In this document: positions 45,461 to 58,802 of the stretch, in pieces
Position numbering within the stretch: the stretch's first letter is position 1
Layout of the letters: each line of letters opens with the position of its first letter
DNA from: Parasitella parasitica
Taxonomy: Eukaryota > Mucoromycota > Mucoromycetes > Mucorales > Mucoraceae
Direction of reading: 5' to 3'
DNA: 64,000 nucleotides
Assembly: GCA_025201805.1 (NCBI GenBank)
Contig: MU619276.1
Span: 144,344-208,343 of the forward strand
The notes under the pieces: model-generated
Seen by the model: the letters and a program-made list of their open reading frames with translations, nothing else
The model's database searches: none
What the model was told of the DNA's origin: nothing
Program-made: the position numbers and the translations under genes

Positions 45461-47130
45461 TTATCGCAACTCATAACGATCGCCATGACGATCACTGCTG
45501 TCCCGGTAAGTGTTGAGCCCACCATCCACTAGTAAAATGGGCGTGCTTTCAGCGACAGTGCTATAAAGATGATGCGACGCAGCTCTATCTAGTCCATATT
45601 CATCGTAGTCGTCATCATCCTCTTCAATGTCTCCCCCTTGTAAGCGATGCGTCTCTTCCTGCCCAACGTCAATAGCCGCTGTGTCTTTTCTCGCCTTTGC
45701 TGTAATCATCTTGAGCTTGAGCCAATTGTATAGACCAATACCGAACAGTGTGATGCATAAACCGATGATATTGACGATGGTGAGAATGTCTCCAAATACA
45801 AGCGACGAAATGAATATAGTAGCCACTTCCTTGAAAATACCACATACACTCAGTGTTACTACCGATGTGCGCTTGATCAAGAAAAATTCAGACATGATCA
45901 TACAAAAAGCAAGGCTTCCACCGGCCAAAATAATGCCCATCTACATTTTGAACCGTAAGCCATTTTGCTCAAACATGGGAAGAAGAAAAAAAAAAGGGGG
46001 GGGGGCGGGGGCGGGGAGAGCGAGATACGTACCGTGTGCAATCCTACACCAAATGTACTGAAAAAAGCACTGTGAAATATAGTAAAATAGCCCTCTACGC
46101 CGGCAGATATAATCAAGAGGATAATCGCTTGGGATGGAGCCAAGAAAAAGATGGAGGCAAATGGGTTTGTCAAGCCAATACTCTCTTTCCGCAATAGAAC
46201 CTCTGTCAATGACCAGCGAAGACCACCGAAAACTGAAGCAGCCATCACTTGCACAAAACCTACCAGATTAAAGTCTGTTTCGTCCGACACCATCAATACG
46301 ACGCCTGTTGTTATAATGACAATGATCAGGATCAAATTCCAACTAGGCTTTTCGAGCTTAAAGATGAACGCAAAAATCAGGACAAACGCAAGAGTCGACG
46401 ATTTGCACATGGCTGGAGAGAAAACGGTTAGCATTGGCCATGGACGACACGGGCATTATGATAGTGCGACTTACTATAGAATGAAAGGGTGATAGTCTTT
46501 AGCGAGAGGTTGGATAGTCCAATGTCGAGACTTGTGGCTAACGCACAAGGCAAGACTTTGTATCTATAAAAATGTGTAGTTCAATACATGCAGTCAGACT
46601 AGACAAGCATACACACATTACATGTAATCGGAGACTGTGGGTCGTTTAGCAGGTCGTAGTTTAGGCACAACAAGCAGTGAAGTGCCAGAAAACACAAATT
46701 GCACAATCATGTGAACACTGGTGACAAACAAAGGATACTGAAAGTTGTAATGGTCCTCTGAAAACATCCATTTGTTGTATACTGATAATATCGTGGCAAA
46801 CTATAATGGCAGCAGCGGTTAGAACAGTAATGGCCAGCTAGTCAAACAAACAAGACACTTTACAGTATACCTGATCAGAAAAATGAGTTTTTTTTAGAGA
46901 GGTGAATATAGGCTTTGAGTAGCATTCAGTTCTTACCACATCAGTATCCAAAACAAATTAATAGCCGATGATTTTACGATGCTCTTCTTTTGCTGTATCG
47001 TTCTTTCTTTGGTTGTCTGGTTGTTCAGCAATGTCTCGGAAGGCAACGACAAAGGGTCCTCGTCTCGTAATGAAAACACCTCGCTATCCTGTGATGGCCG
47101 CCTGTGAGATGGTTGTAAATTTTTGGTCAT
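45461..47130 (-). CDS. SLC35C2-like nucleotide-sugar/triose-phosphate transporter, 442 aa, with 7-nt micro-exon
   Basis: Golgi/ER multi-pass transporter of the TPT family (Ymd8/SLC35C2 group). Six exons: 47130-46937, 46870-46864, 46800-46622, 46563-46475, 46412-46033, 45940-45461; total 443 codons. The cytosolic N-terminus is polar, then [20 protein letters not shown] (helix 1), [78 protein letters not shown] and [21 protein letters not shown]. These are characteristic helices of the family. The acidic C-terminal tail is cytosolic. The 7-nt exon (GTATACT) supplies the Y-T of MWYTFATI and is the only option found that keeps the frame. Substrate unknown. The intron at 46032-45941 has an unusual G-run. 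Confidence 0.87.
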
Positions 47131-47434
47131 TTTTACAAGGTGTTATGGATTCATATACGGGTGTATATGTTGTATAAATATAAAGCAGAGCAAAAGAAGA
47201 AAAGGGCACAAGATGAGGGATAAAAAAAGCCGCTTTTTTAAAGTCCAGGTATTTGCATCTGGCCAACGTATAACAGTGGGGTGCACCAAAGCCATAATGA
47301 AGCTGCAATAAGCAACTGCTGTATTTCTTGCTATTGCGCTACCAGCTGATACTTTTTTTTATTTTTTTTTATTGATTTATTTATACATATAGTGAGAGTA
47401 AACTTTTTGTTACAATACGAATTGGTCAAACATG
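47131..47434. other. Short intergenic region
   Basis: Between the transporter start and the stop of the C2H2 gene. No feature beyond T-rich tracts (47351-47372). Confidence 0.45.
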
Positions 47435-48073
47435 TCATAACGTTTGGTTGTGTAACGAGAGCATATGCCTTTTGAATGATGTTTTGCGAATTCTTATCTC
47501 GCAAATCTCGCAATAATAGTAAGATTTCGAAGGAGCTGATTTTTTTGGTTTGATCAAAGGGGGTAAAAGCATATGGTGGATTCTTCTCAAATGAATGTTG
47601 TAAAAGTTTTTGTTCGTGTGAGGCTTTTCACAAGATCTGCAGTAAAAGTTGGGGTCGTCTACATCTGGCTGCACATCTAAATACTTGATGCCTTTGATTT
47701 TAGGCGTGATGTTGTGTGCTGATTTGATATGGCTGTAGTATTCCCTGCACCCTTTTATGTTTTCATTGCATCTACGGCAATAAAACCAAGAGTCTCTGTT
47801 CATCGGGATAACTTTATCTGTTTCTTGGGTCTGTCAGTTGCACGCTATTCTTGTGCGATTTATACATGTACTTTACTTACCGTTCTCAGGCTCACCTGGT
47901 GTCGTGTCTTCCTTTTTATAAGCTGGGCTCTCTTCTTTATTGATTTCAGGCTCTGGGTTGTCTCGTTGTCGTTTGCTTGTAGACGTGTCTTGATTGTCGG
48001 CTTGATTTACCTGCAAGCTTTCGACATCTGACAGGTGCTCTTCTTTCTTTACTGCAACTATCTGATTATTCAT
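47435..48073 (-). CDS. Three-finger C2H2-like zinc finger protein, 191 aa
   Basis: Two exons (48073-47881, 47817-47435; 192 codons). The N-terminal half is charged and Lys/Glu rich with a possible nuclear localisation sequence (TSKRQRDNPEPE). The C-terminal half has three spaced zinc-finger units: FYCRRC...YYSHIKSAH, FYCRSC...YNIHLRRIH and YYCEIC...FKRHMLSLH, each CxxC with two His. Spacing is a little irregular for DNA-binding arrays, so a nucleic-acid or protein partner is open. An in-frame ATG at 48160 would add 29 residues. Family beyond C2H2 not recognised. Confidence 0.75.
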
Positions 48074-48391
48074 TGCTAGATGTGGTGGTGGGTGCCTTTT
48101 ATCAAATGTAAAAACTATCAGGATGCCCTTATATTTTTTGCCAACTCGACTATAAGCCACTTGCTCTCTGTTTATGTATTGCTTTACATTTTTATTTCTG
48201 CTCTGAGGCGAGTATGATGTCGGCGTTTAGCCTAGTGGGGGAGGAGGGGGAATCTCAAAGGTAGCTTTCAGGGTAGATCGTTTTTCTCGTGTCAAGTAAA
48301 TTAATCTTTTATTCTCAACAATGCATACAAAAAAAATAAAATAAAATAAAAATCGATTTTATCTATCACCATGTAGTCTTTTCCGTGCCTT

Positions 48392-49166
48392 TTATAATTT
48401 GGATTTTGTTGAAATGTTTAATAACCATCCAAAATGATACTACATGCATTTTTTTTTTCTTTTTTTTTTTTTTTTTTTNNNNNNNNNNCCATTTAAACTT
48501 ACCGTATCAAGAGTCCTACTTTGATAAGTGCCAGAAGAGCTTACATCTCGTTTTACTGACGAACCTATTCCTGCTGATTGCGCATAACTTTCGGCCTTGA
48601 TAGGATCCAAAATACCTGAACCATCTTTGCCCAGCCCTTCCCCTTTTTTCCAGCCCATGTTTGCCAACATACGGGCACCTTTGTTGTCGTCTGCTATAGG
48701 TGCATATACAGAACTCTGATTGATTTTTGCTCTACACAGCCTCGGATTTAGCATTCAACTAGTCGACTGCAGTGCGAGGCAACTTACTGTTCACGTTTTG
48801 GAAAGGACTGGTGTCTTGGGGGGGATGAAGGAGGGGATAACACTGGCTTCTCCGGCTGTCCATATGCTTGCCTTCTCTCGGCAGCTCGATTGCGATACTA
48901 CCTAGACTTAATATCTGGTGTCGCAACACAACAATGACGCCCTACCTCCACAGTTTGTTCTTTGTCCTTGCTTGATTGTTCAACCTGGATAAACTGCAAC
49001 TTGAGCTTGGCCTTGTTCACAGCGACAGCGTCATTTAGGTTGTTCTAAATGTCGAAAATATACCTTGTTTAACATTGTCCAACTGTATGGCTGCAGCATC
49101 ATATGTCTCATATTCACGCCACCCCCCGTCTCCACTCTCACCAGACCGACGCCTCCTTCCTTTCTT

Positions 49167-49202
<36 letters not shown>

Positions 49203-49702
49203 GCACACCAACCCGCCTGGACATCAATAAATCGACATGTTCGTACTTTGTGAAGTTCAGATATAGCTTGGTGTCTCTCCAGATCTGGCTTCGATTTGAA
49301 CTTGCGTTGACACAACAAGCAGGCCATGGCAGACAAGTCTGCATAATCGGCCCTGGCCAGCTCTTGTTCGGTCTCGAGATGTGCTTCTTGTTTGAGTTCT
49401 TTTTTCTTTCTATTCCAACGCTCCAACTGACTGTAAACCTAGTCCATCATTTAGCTGCGGCAAAGCACCTAGCTGTTGGCCTTGAAACTTACTTTTTTGG
49501 TTGCGATAGGAGCTGCGGTGCTGTCTTTGTCTGAGCGTTTGCGCTTCTTTTCGTCGCCTACGACTGCAGAAGCTGCTGCTGCCGTTGTCGCTGTCGCTGT
49601 CGTTGCTGATTTCTCTTTTTCTTGCGCTGAATCGAGGTCCACTGTCTTTTCAATTTTTGACTTGATGACAAACTTGAACGCTGGCTTTTGTTGGTTGAAC
49701 AT
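48392..49702 (-). CDS. RBM5/RBM10-like zinc-finger and G-patch protein (C-terminal type), about 295 aa
   Basis: Probable splicing factor related to the C-terminal half of RBM5/6/10. Exons: 49702-49493, 49438-49247, 49044-48946, 48897-48788, 48731-48503 and a possible last exon 48439-48392. Order of domains: a Lys-rich N-terminus with NLS-like KKRKR, LLCQRKFKSKPDLERHQAISELH (C2H2 finger), a charged helix, YRNRAAERRQAYG, then a G-patch ADDNKGARMLANMGWKKGEGLGKDGSGI. RRM domains are absent at the N-terminus, unlike human RBM5. A 10-N gap (48479-48488) lies in the last intron, so the C-terminus is tentative. Confidence 0.78.
49165..49206. repeat. (CT)n(CA)n compound microsatellite
   Basis: About 12 CT units then about 10 CA units, within an intron of the RBM5/10-like gene (intron between 49247 and 49044). 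Confidence 0.8.
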
Positions 49703-50163
49703 TTTTCAATTTTGTAAAGAGGTAAAAAAAAAAAAAAAAATTATAATGGCCAGGAGCATTTGTAATGAACAGCTCAAATCCGTGACTGAGGGAAATGTCC
49801 AGCAAGAACAATGATCCCGATGCACGGTACGATTTGGGACATTTGCTCGCAATTGTCAATTATATTCTTCAATCGAATGTCAAGTGTATTGGCATCTGGA
49901 TGCATTGCTAATGAGAACCACAACCACTGAATCGAAACAAAATGTAGAGTATTTTGTTGACATTGTTTTTGAGCAAGTGCCAACCTTTTTTCCCGTTGTT
50001 TTTTTTAGCCGGAGAAATAGAATGATGGCAATAACTACTATGTATAATTATATCTGGATCCCAAGTTCCAAAAATATAAAAAAAGAGTTTTTTTTTTTTT
50101 GACAAGCCAGATTTTCAAGTTGTTTCTTTCTTGATTTTCGCCCGAAAAAAAAACATACGCAGA
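49703..50163. promoter_or_regulatory. Divergent promoter region (RBM5-like / HSPA12-like)
   Basis: About 460 bp between two divergent ATGs; poly-A/T tracts at 49722-49741 and 50089-50101. No gene seen. Confidence 0.4.
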
Positions 50164-52571
50164 ATGGCAGAAAGCGGCTCAGGCTTCAACTATGATGATT
50201 ACCCTGTCATTGTAGGCATTGATTTCGGCAAGTAATATTCCACGCATTGGGCTTGTCAATCACTGGCTAAATGTGAATGTCTCTGTAGGCACTACATTCT
50301 CCGGCTGCTGCTATGCATTTGCACAGAACGAAGAAGTAATTGACATTGTCAAATGGTAATTTGCAGAGCAGTCTGTCGTATATACAGCACATGGTATTAA
50401 CAATGACATATATTAGGCCCAAGCAGAATAACAATATTTATCCCAAGGTATGCTAATCCCTAGCTACGTTAGCGTATGCAATAACCAATTTCAAATCGTA
50501 GACTCCTACATTGTCATTGTATAGAAAGGGATCGACGCAAATACTGGACTGGGGGCATGGAGCAAGAAGGACAGCGATGAAGCCCAACAGCTCAGATCTC
50601 TTGCTGCTGTCTAAATTCAAGCTGTACCTTGACGAACATTTGCAAAACGAAACTTTGCCCAATAATCTCAACATTATCGATGTCATTGCTGATTACTTGC
50701 GACTATTTCACAACCACGTCTGCGCGGAATTGTTAAAGGGATTTGCAGGAAATTACGACCAGAGTAAATTTCGCTATGTAAGAGTTTAGTTTTTCACACA
50801 AGAAAAACCCCCCTTCTCCCTCCCTCCCATCGTATTTAATAACGCTGTCGGACACATGTATGTATAGTGCTTGACTGTGCCAGCCATGTGGACAGATCGC
50901 GCCAAAGCAGCCATGCGAGAAGCAGCCATTCGAGCAGGGCTGATTGTGCGTGCAGATCCACCCGAAAGACTCGCCTTGATTTCAGAGCCTGAAGCAGCAG
51001 CGCTGTACTGCGAAAAGAAATCGGAGCAATTTAATCTATCGCATGGCCAGCGATTCATGATTTGCGATGCTGGCGGCGGAACAGTAGATCTTATCGTATT
51101 TGAAATCGATGAAAAGGCGGCTGGAAAGTAAAGAGATTGTCACAATTGTTGTACATGTCGACATGAGTTGAATCTAACTCATGCTATTTAGACGCACTTT
51201 GAAGGAAGTTACTAATGGCCATGGCGCCACCTGTGGCTCTGGTTTTCTGGATTCTCGTATGCGTGACTACATTGCTCGCAAATTTGCTCACATTGGCCCT
51301 ATCAATGATTCAGCGATGGAACACATTATGGAAACATTTGTCAACATAAAAAAAAAAAAAAATCGGCTGGTGTGTATGTGTATTGCAGTGCTGTTGAGTA
51401 ACCTGCCAAATATTTGTAGCCTGAATTCGATGGCACAGAGGACCACTTTTTAGATTTGCCAGCCTCTATGGGCTTGGGCGATTTAACGGATGAGCCCATC
51501 GGCTTGGAAAATGGGTGTCTGTTGCTTCCTGCCACGGAGCTCTGCAATGAGATTTTCGACCCCATTGTATCGCAGGTACTGGGGCTGATCGACAACCAGT
51601 TGCTGCAGTCGCCTGTCTTGGAGGCTATTTTCTTGGTAGGCGGGTTTGGGCAGTCCAACTACTTGTTCAAGCGAGTTGAAGACATCTTTGCAGACCGAGT
51701 AGGGATGATTGGAGTGCCTCCTCGAGGCGAACTAGCTGTTGTCCGTGGTGCTGTCTATTTTGGCCTGAGTCCGCAAACAGTGACAGAGCGCATTTCTCGC
51801 CGCACGTATGGCGTCGAGACCCGCATGCTGTTCCAGAACGACATTGACCCACCAGAATTTTCTGTGGTCGGCGTAGACGGAAGAAACTATTGTCGGCAGA
51901 GGTTCAGCGTGTATGTGCATAAAGGGCAAAGCATAGACGTCAACGAGTGTGTGTCCAAGACGTTTGTGATTAGCTATCCCAACGACACGGATTCAGACTT
52001 GTATGCGTACGATGCGGATGAGCCTGTACCACGTCTCACGACAGATCCTCGAATCCAAAAAGTCGGTCATTTCCCTATCCGCATGCCCAAATTAGAAGGT
52101 GTCAAGCCAGGCGATAAAGTAACACTGACGATTCGCATGTATTTTGGCCTGACTGAAATCAAAATAGAGTGTGTCATCCAAGACCAAGTTTTCGTGTTTA
52201 CTAGTGCTTTTGACGCTGCTGATGCTCGTACTGCGACAGCGACAGCGACAGCGACAAACGCTACGTCAAATATACAGACTCCAACAATTCAGCCAATGTC
52301 GGCCATGTCTTCTGTTGTCTATCCGCCAACACGGTATTCTCCAGCGCCTGCACAACTACCACCAATTCAACAGCAACACCAAGGGTATCCTTCCAGCGTC
52401 ATGCCACCAAATAGCGGCGTCTACGACAGCAGAAACTCGGCCATGAGCTACGATGCATTGGCTGCACAGCAACAACAGGATTACTACAATCAGCAGCAGC
52501 AGCAGTATCCGCCCCAAGGATACTATAACGCTACTACACAGCAAATGTACCCTCCCAGCCACTACCGCTAA
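50164..52571 (+). CDS. HSPA12-type Hsp70 protein with Q-rich prion-like tail
   Basis: Divergent Hsp70-fold ATPase. Seven exons: 50164-50227, 50289-50355, 50417-50447, 50502-50777, 50868-51127, 51192 to about 51360, 51420-52571. Phosphate loops: GIDFGTTFSGCCYA (phosphate 1), ICDAGGGTVDLIVFE (phosphate 2), LVGGFGQSNYLFKRVE (adenosine site). HSPA12 hallmarks: CLTVPAMWTDRAKAAMREAA, RLALISEPEAAALYC and GHGATCGSGFLD. There is no canonical substrate-binding domain with EEVD. The last 90 residues are Gln/Tyr/Pro rich (QQQQDYYNQQQQQYPPQG), prion-like. The first intron has a GC donor. The end of exon 6 is uncertain because a 15-A run (51348-51362) stands where the donor should be. Confidence 0.88.
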
Positions 52572-52667
52572 TGATGCTTAGAAACATGTCAAACCGGCTA
52601 TTATGTAAAACCTGTGAAATAAACATTCGAGTTTTTTTTTTTTTTTCGTCTTTTGCCTTTTTTTTTT

Positions 52668-52699
<32 letters not shown>

Positions 52700-52711
52700 T
52701 TTTACACCAGT

Positions 52712-52951
52712 ATGGAATCTCCTATACAAGCACAGCATCCTCATTCTCATCCAAATCAAGTACCTCAGCCTCATGCTGGCCGTCCGGTTGGTTCAGCCAT
52801 GAGACCGAGAAGAGTAATTGGCAAGTTTTTCCTGTCTAAAACGCTCGGTAGAGGTTCTATGGGGAAAGTCAAGCTAGCTCTGAACACTGAAACAAACGAA
52901 AAGGTATCTACCATGCCATGTGTATATGTGTGTGTGTATGTGCGTGTGTGT

Positions 52952-52985
<34 letters not shown>

Positions 52986-55227
52986 CTGTGTGTGTGTCTG
53001 TGCGTGTGCGTGTATGATTTTGCGTTGCTCATCTGTTGCTTGTATGCATATAGCTGGCAGTTAAAATTGTTCCCCGTAAGCTGCTGGTAAGCAAATCAGT
53101 CCCACCCACCAAGAAAGAACGGGATGCTGAAATCAGTCGAGAAATACGGACCATTCGAGAAGCCAGCATCATGCTCCTGCTGGATCACCCGTTTATTGCT
53201 AGACTGGATGAAATGGTGCTGATAGACAACTTTTACTACCTGTTTATGGAGTACGTGGACGGTGGCCAACTGCTGGATTACATCATTTCACACGGCAAAC
53301 TGAAAGAGAGACAGGCAAGGCAGTTTTCACGGCAAATAGCTAGCGCTTTAGGTAAGTTTGTTGGGGGGCGGCGGGAGGGACGTCCAACGCACTGTCGGAT
53401 TTAAACAGAGTGCACCACAGATTACTGCCATCGCAATTCCATCGTCCACAGAGATTTGAAGGTGGAGAACATCTTGATCTCGAGATCCGGCACCATCAAG
53501 ATCATTGACTTTGGACTTTCCAATGTCTTTTCTCCAAGGTCTCATCTTTCAACCTTCTGTGGGTCTTTGTACTTTGCTGCGCCTGAATTGCTGGACGGGA
53601 GAATGTACACTGGTCCTGAAGTCGATGTGTGGAGCTTTGGCGTGGTGATATACGTGCTGGTTGTTGGTGCCGTTCCGTTTGACGACCAAAACGTAGCTGC
53701 ATTGCACGCCAAGGTAAAGCAGGGCGATCTGGAGTATCCTGGACATCTCTCGGGCGATTGCAAGAGTCTGCTCCAGCGCATGCTGGTGACACGTCGAAAA
53801 CAGCGAGCCTCCATGTCCGAAGTCATTGTTCATCCGTGGCTGAACAAGGGCTACGATGCTCCAGTCGAAAACCATCTGCCCAAGAGAAATCCCCTGCAGC
53901 TTCCCGTTGATATGAACGTAGTGCGTGGCATGGGGGGATTTGGGTTTGGCACGGAAGAAGCGATCAAGAACGAGCTGGAAACTATCATCTCATCTGAAGA
54001 ATACCAATCCAGCGCCAAGCTGTTGCAATTGACGTCGCAGCATTCATTCGAGGAGATCTCACCACCTATCCATTTGTTGAGACAGAGGTCGTTCTCTTGC
54101 GCCATGAACGATCCCCAGTCTATTCCTGCTGCATATCACCCATTGATATCCATATACTACCTTGTCAAGGAACGCATGCAAAAAGATGCGTTATCCAGGA
54201 GTTCGCATGAGCTATCCGACGACGATTCGTTGTTGAGGGGTGAAAAAACAGACTCGATTGGCGTCTCGTACACGGCTCGCGGTAAAGCCCATGTCCAGCA
54301 GCAAACTTTGCAGCAAGAGCAAGATGTTGTGCAGTATGCGCTGGGAGTAGCAGAGGCCTCTGCGCAAGCCTCAGCTGATTTCGGACATGGACATCGCCGC
54401 ATGATTTCTGACGCATCGGCCGCTTCTACGCTGTCAGCTTCCACTGGCACGTCGGGCTCTGCCACCAGTAATAAGTCCAGTATCCTCAGTCGTCTGAGTC
54501 GTCGCTTAAGCAGACAGCACCAACCAGATGAACCAAATGCGCCCATTGCAAACACAAGACAAAATAGACGGGTCTCAGGTGATGCTGCCCCCAATATCAC
54601 AATTGCTAAGCGCACCGTCGCTGGGGATACCGCCCCCGTTGTCACCCTCAATGGATCACCTGTCACTGTTGAACACCACCCTTCACCTCACAGGAAAGAT
54701 GGCAGATCAGGTAAATTGTTCAACAGCTTACTAAAGAGAGCCACTTCTATTACGGTAAAGGACTTGCCATCTACGCAACACGGTACCGAGCATAAGACAG
54801 CAGCCCACCATTTCAATCGTCGTCCATCCACATACACCACTACCGTTGAACGCGGAAACCCCTCTGGTCAAGCAAAAGTCGGAGCTCGACACGAGCATCA
54901 GAAAGACACAGCAACTTCCCTGCTAACATTACCCACTACCGTCATCCCTAACACAGCCGCTGCCGCCGCTTCCGCTGCCACCACCACCACCATCACCACG
55001 AGCGACCTTTCACCCACTGTCGAGCAAGATGAACACGCAGATCACAGGCAGCAAAAAGCAGACGATTCTGTGAAATCTGTTTATTTAAAAGGCTTGTTTT
55101 CAGTGGCAACCACTTCGAGCAAAAAAGTATCTGATATCCGTCAAGAAATCATACGGGCGTTGGCAAAGAAGGGCATTTCGTACCGTGAAAAGAAGGATAG
55201 ATTCGAGTGCTTTTTGAGCAGCAGCAA

Positions 55228-55258
<31 letters not shown>

Positions 55259-55471
55259 GGGCCAGCTGGGTACAAAAACAACCTAGCAGATACATCAGAC
55301 GATGATGGCACCAACATAGATGAGCCGCCAGTAGCTGTCAGATTTGATATCTATATCGTGAAAATACCCTTGCTGTGGGGTTTGCGTGGGGTTAGATTTA
55401 GACGTGTCAGTGGTGATCCATGGCGGTACAAAAATACCTGTAGCATGATTTTGGATAGCCTAAATTTGTAA
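52712..55471 (+). CDS. Kin1/Kin2-type (MARK-related) Ser/Thr kinase, 846 aa
   Basis: Polarity and exocytosis-associated kinase in yeasts. Three exons (52712-52903, 53054-53351, 53421-55471), 847 codons. Kinase domain about residues 30-320: glycine loop LGRGSMGKVK, LAVKIV (VAIK Lys), HRDLKVENIL, DFGLSN, CGSLYFAAPELL, DVWSFGVVIYVLVVG. The linker is long and Ser/Ala/Thr-rich with poly-Ser (about 55228-55257). A C-terminal KA1 domain (VRFDIYIVKIPLLWGLRGVRF) binds membranes and autoinhibits in this family. Intron 1 is mostly TG repeats. The start follows a pyrimidine tract and is the first ATG. Confidence 0.93.
52918..53015. repeat. (TG)n microsatellite in intron 1 of the kinase gene
   Basis: About 100 bp of almost pure TG/TGTGTG-type repeat, interrupted by TATG and TCTG. 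It fills most of the 150-bp intron between exons 1 and 2. Confidence 0.9.
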
Positions 55472-55832
55472 TAAAAATATTTGAAAAGGTTGTGTGACAC
55501 TATTTGCATATAAGATACTAGTGGGGGAGGGGAGTGGGTTTTTTGCAAGTTTAAATCGGCGTGTCCAAGATTTAAGTTGAAGCGAAATACTGCTATCCAA
55601 TATTCCGTATTATATTCATACCCTAAATGTACTCTTTCATCAAGGTACATGTCTTTATTGCATTTAGCTGGCACAATGTGAATTTCATGCGGTAATCTCC
55701 TAAAAAAAAAAGTGGCTGTCAATTGCAACCCTATGGTCACCCTACACATTCATTTGACCATCGCAGACCCAGCGCATGTTATTATTATTATTATTTTTTT
55801 TTTTTTTTTTTAACCATCACATAACGAAAAGA

Positions 55833-57477
55833 ATGGCAAATATTAGGAATTTTGCAAATCAAATACAGCAGGCTTACACTACACAAGATGAGCCATTATT
55901 TAGCCGACTCATTACTATTGACATATCGAGTCCAACAGTGAATGCACTTGCGCAGGACCTCTATCACGTAAGTTTTGCGTTTTACGGATGATACACAACC
56001 AACAACGAAAACGGTATTTTTTTCTCGCCCTATTAGACAAGTGAGCAACAATCACAGCAGATTATCGAAAGCATACTCGAAGATACATCTTATGCATTGA
56101 CAGAGGCAATGACAAACTACATGGAGGTTGTGCGCTACTTGACAAGCAGCGATATTGATTTTGTGTTTGAAACGTTCGCAAACTTTTACAAGTAACGTTT
56201 AAGCAGTTGAAAGCAAACGGGAAGAGAAGAGAGAAACTTATCGAGCATCCTGTAGATCTTTGATACCTGTCTTTAGTGGATCCGATACCTTTTTCATGCT
56301 GCCAGTTATCAAGACATTGTCGACATTGCTTGTACAATTAGCATTCCGTGTAAGAGTGCATTTTGCAGAACAAAAATAACGACCCTGCTGAATGGCTGAT
56401 TGTAGGTTGACAAGATGGGACTAGTCGGCAAAGCTCGCAAAGCAAATACGGCGGCCAGACTGGTTTCAAAGGTATTCAACACCATGCTGGCCGACCGGAC
56501 GCCCATCGAGACATCGAAACAGCAAGGCATATTCCACATCACAAACCTGGTGTTCAAAGTGTACTTTAAACTGAATTCGGTCAAGATGTGTCAAACGTTT
56601 ATATCCAACATCAGTCAGAGCGCTTTGGACTTGGAGCTGTTCCCCATCAGCCAGCAAGTGACGTACAAGTACTACACTGGAAGATACTCGCTCTATCAAG
56701 GACGTCTGCAGCATGTAAGTCAAAAGCTGGATGCTCTTTTTTTCCACGGCCATACGCTCAATCCCATGTTTGGAATAGGCTCAAAACTATCTCTTGTTTG
56801 CGTTTGAAAAATGCCATGCTCAGCAATGGCACAACAAAAGAATAATTCTACACTACTTGATCCCTACGCGCATCGTCTTGGGATATTTCCCATCGGCCCA
56901 ACTGCTAGAAAAGTACCAATTAGCAGCGCCGTATGCCAACCTCGTAAAGACGATGCGAGTCGGCGACATCCATGGCTACCTGATGCATCTAGACACGTAT
57001 TTTGAATATTTTTACAGCCATCTTAGCTATCTGCTTCTTAAGGAAAGGGGCCTTGTGCTCGTTTGGCGCTGTCTGCTGAACAAATTGTACGCCTGCAAGA
57101 AAAACGGACGTGCCGACGCTTCTCCAACGCTGGGCTTTGAGGAATGCCTCAAAGCCTTTGTCTTTTCTTCTCAAGATGAGTCTTACGATCTGAATGACAT
57201 GGAAAGTATTCTGGTTTCATTAGTGAGCCAAGTAAGTTTTTTTTTTTTTTAAAAAAAAAAAAGTAGATGGACGGATTGATTGATTTGCTCTTAGGGCTAC
57301 ATTCGTGGTTACATACAGCATCAACGCCAATGTATTGTTCTTAGTAAAACCAACGCTTTCCCTCCTATATCGAATGTACGCGCTCATGTGGAAAAGTACA
57401 ATGAGGCCTCTGTGGAGGACCATTTAAAGGAAACGCAGCAAACCGTGCCAAATGAAATAATGCAGCTAATGAGCTGA
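55833..57477 (+). CDS. PCI-domain protein, PCID2/Thp1/CSN12-like, 435 aa
   Basis: Likely TREX-2 complex component in mRNA export. Six exons: 55833-55967, 56037-56191, 56277-56349, 56406-56714, 56779-57231, 57295-57477; 436 codons. The family text is clear: GIFHITNLVFKVYFKLNSVKM, VTYKYYTGRYSLYQG, NYLLFAFEKCH, NKRIILHYLIPTRIVLGYFPS, and the PCI winged-helix part GYIRGYIQHQRQ, IVLSKTNAFPPIS. In yeast the relative Thp1 pairs with Sac3. The annotation as PCID2 rather than COP9-type CSN12 rests on the similarity to PCID2 at MLPV and in the LLLHEA-like block; both names are used for the family. Confidence 0.9.
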
Positions 57478-57611
57478 TTTTTGCGCTCTTGAATAAAAGC
57501 ATTGTTTTTGTTTGAACAAAGAATTTATTGATAAGCTTTTTCCTAGTATTCATATTGGAGAGCTTGAATCGTTTTGATATTGATTTGATATTTAGAGAAT
57601 GGGCATCTGAT

Positions 57612-58802
<1,191 letters not shown>

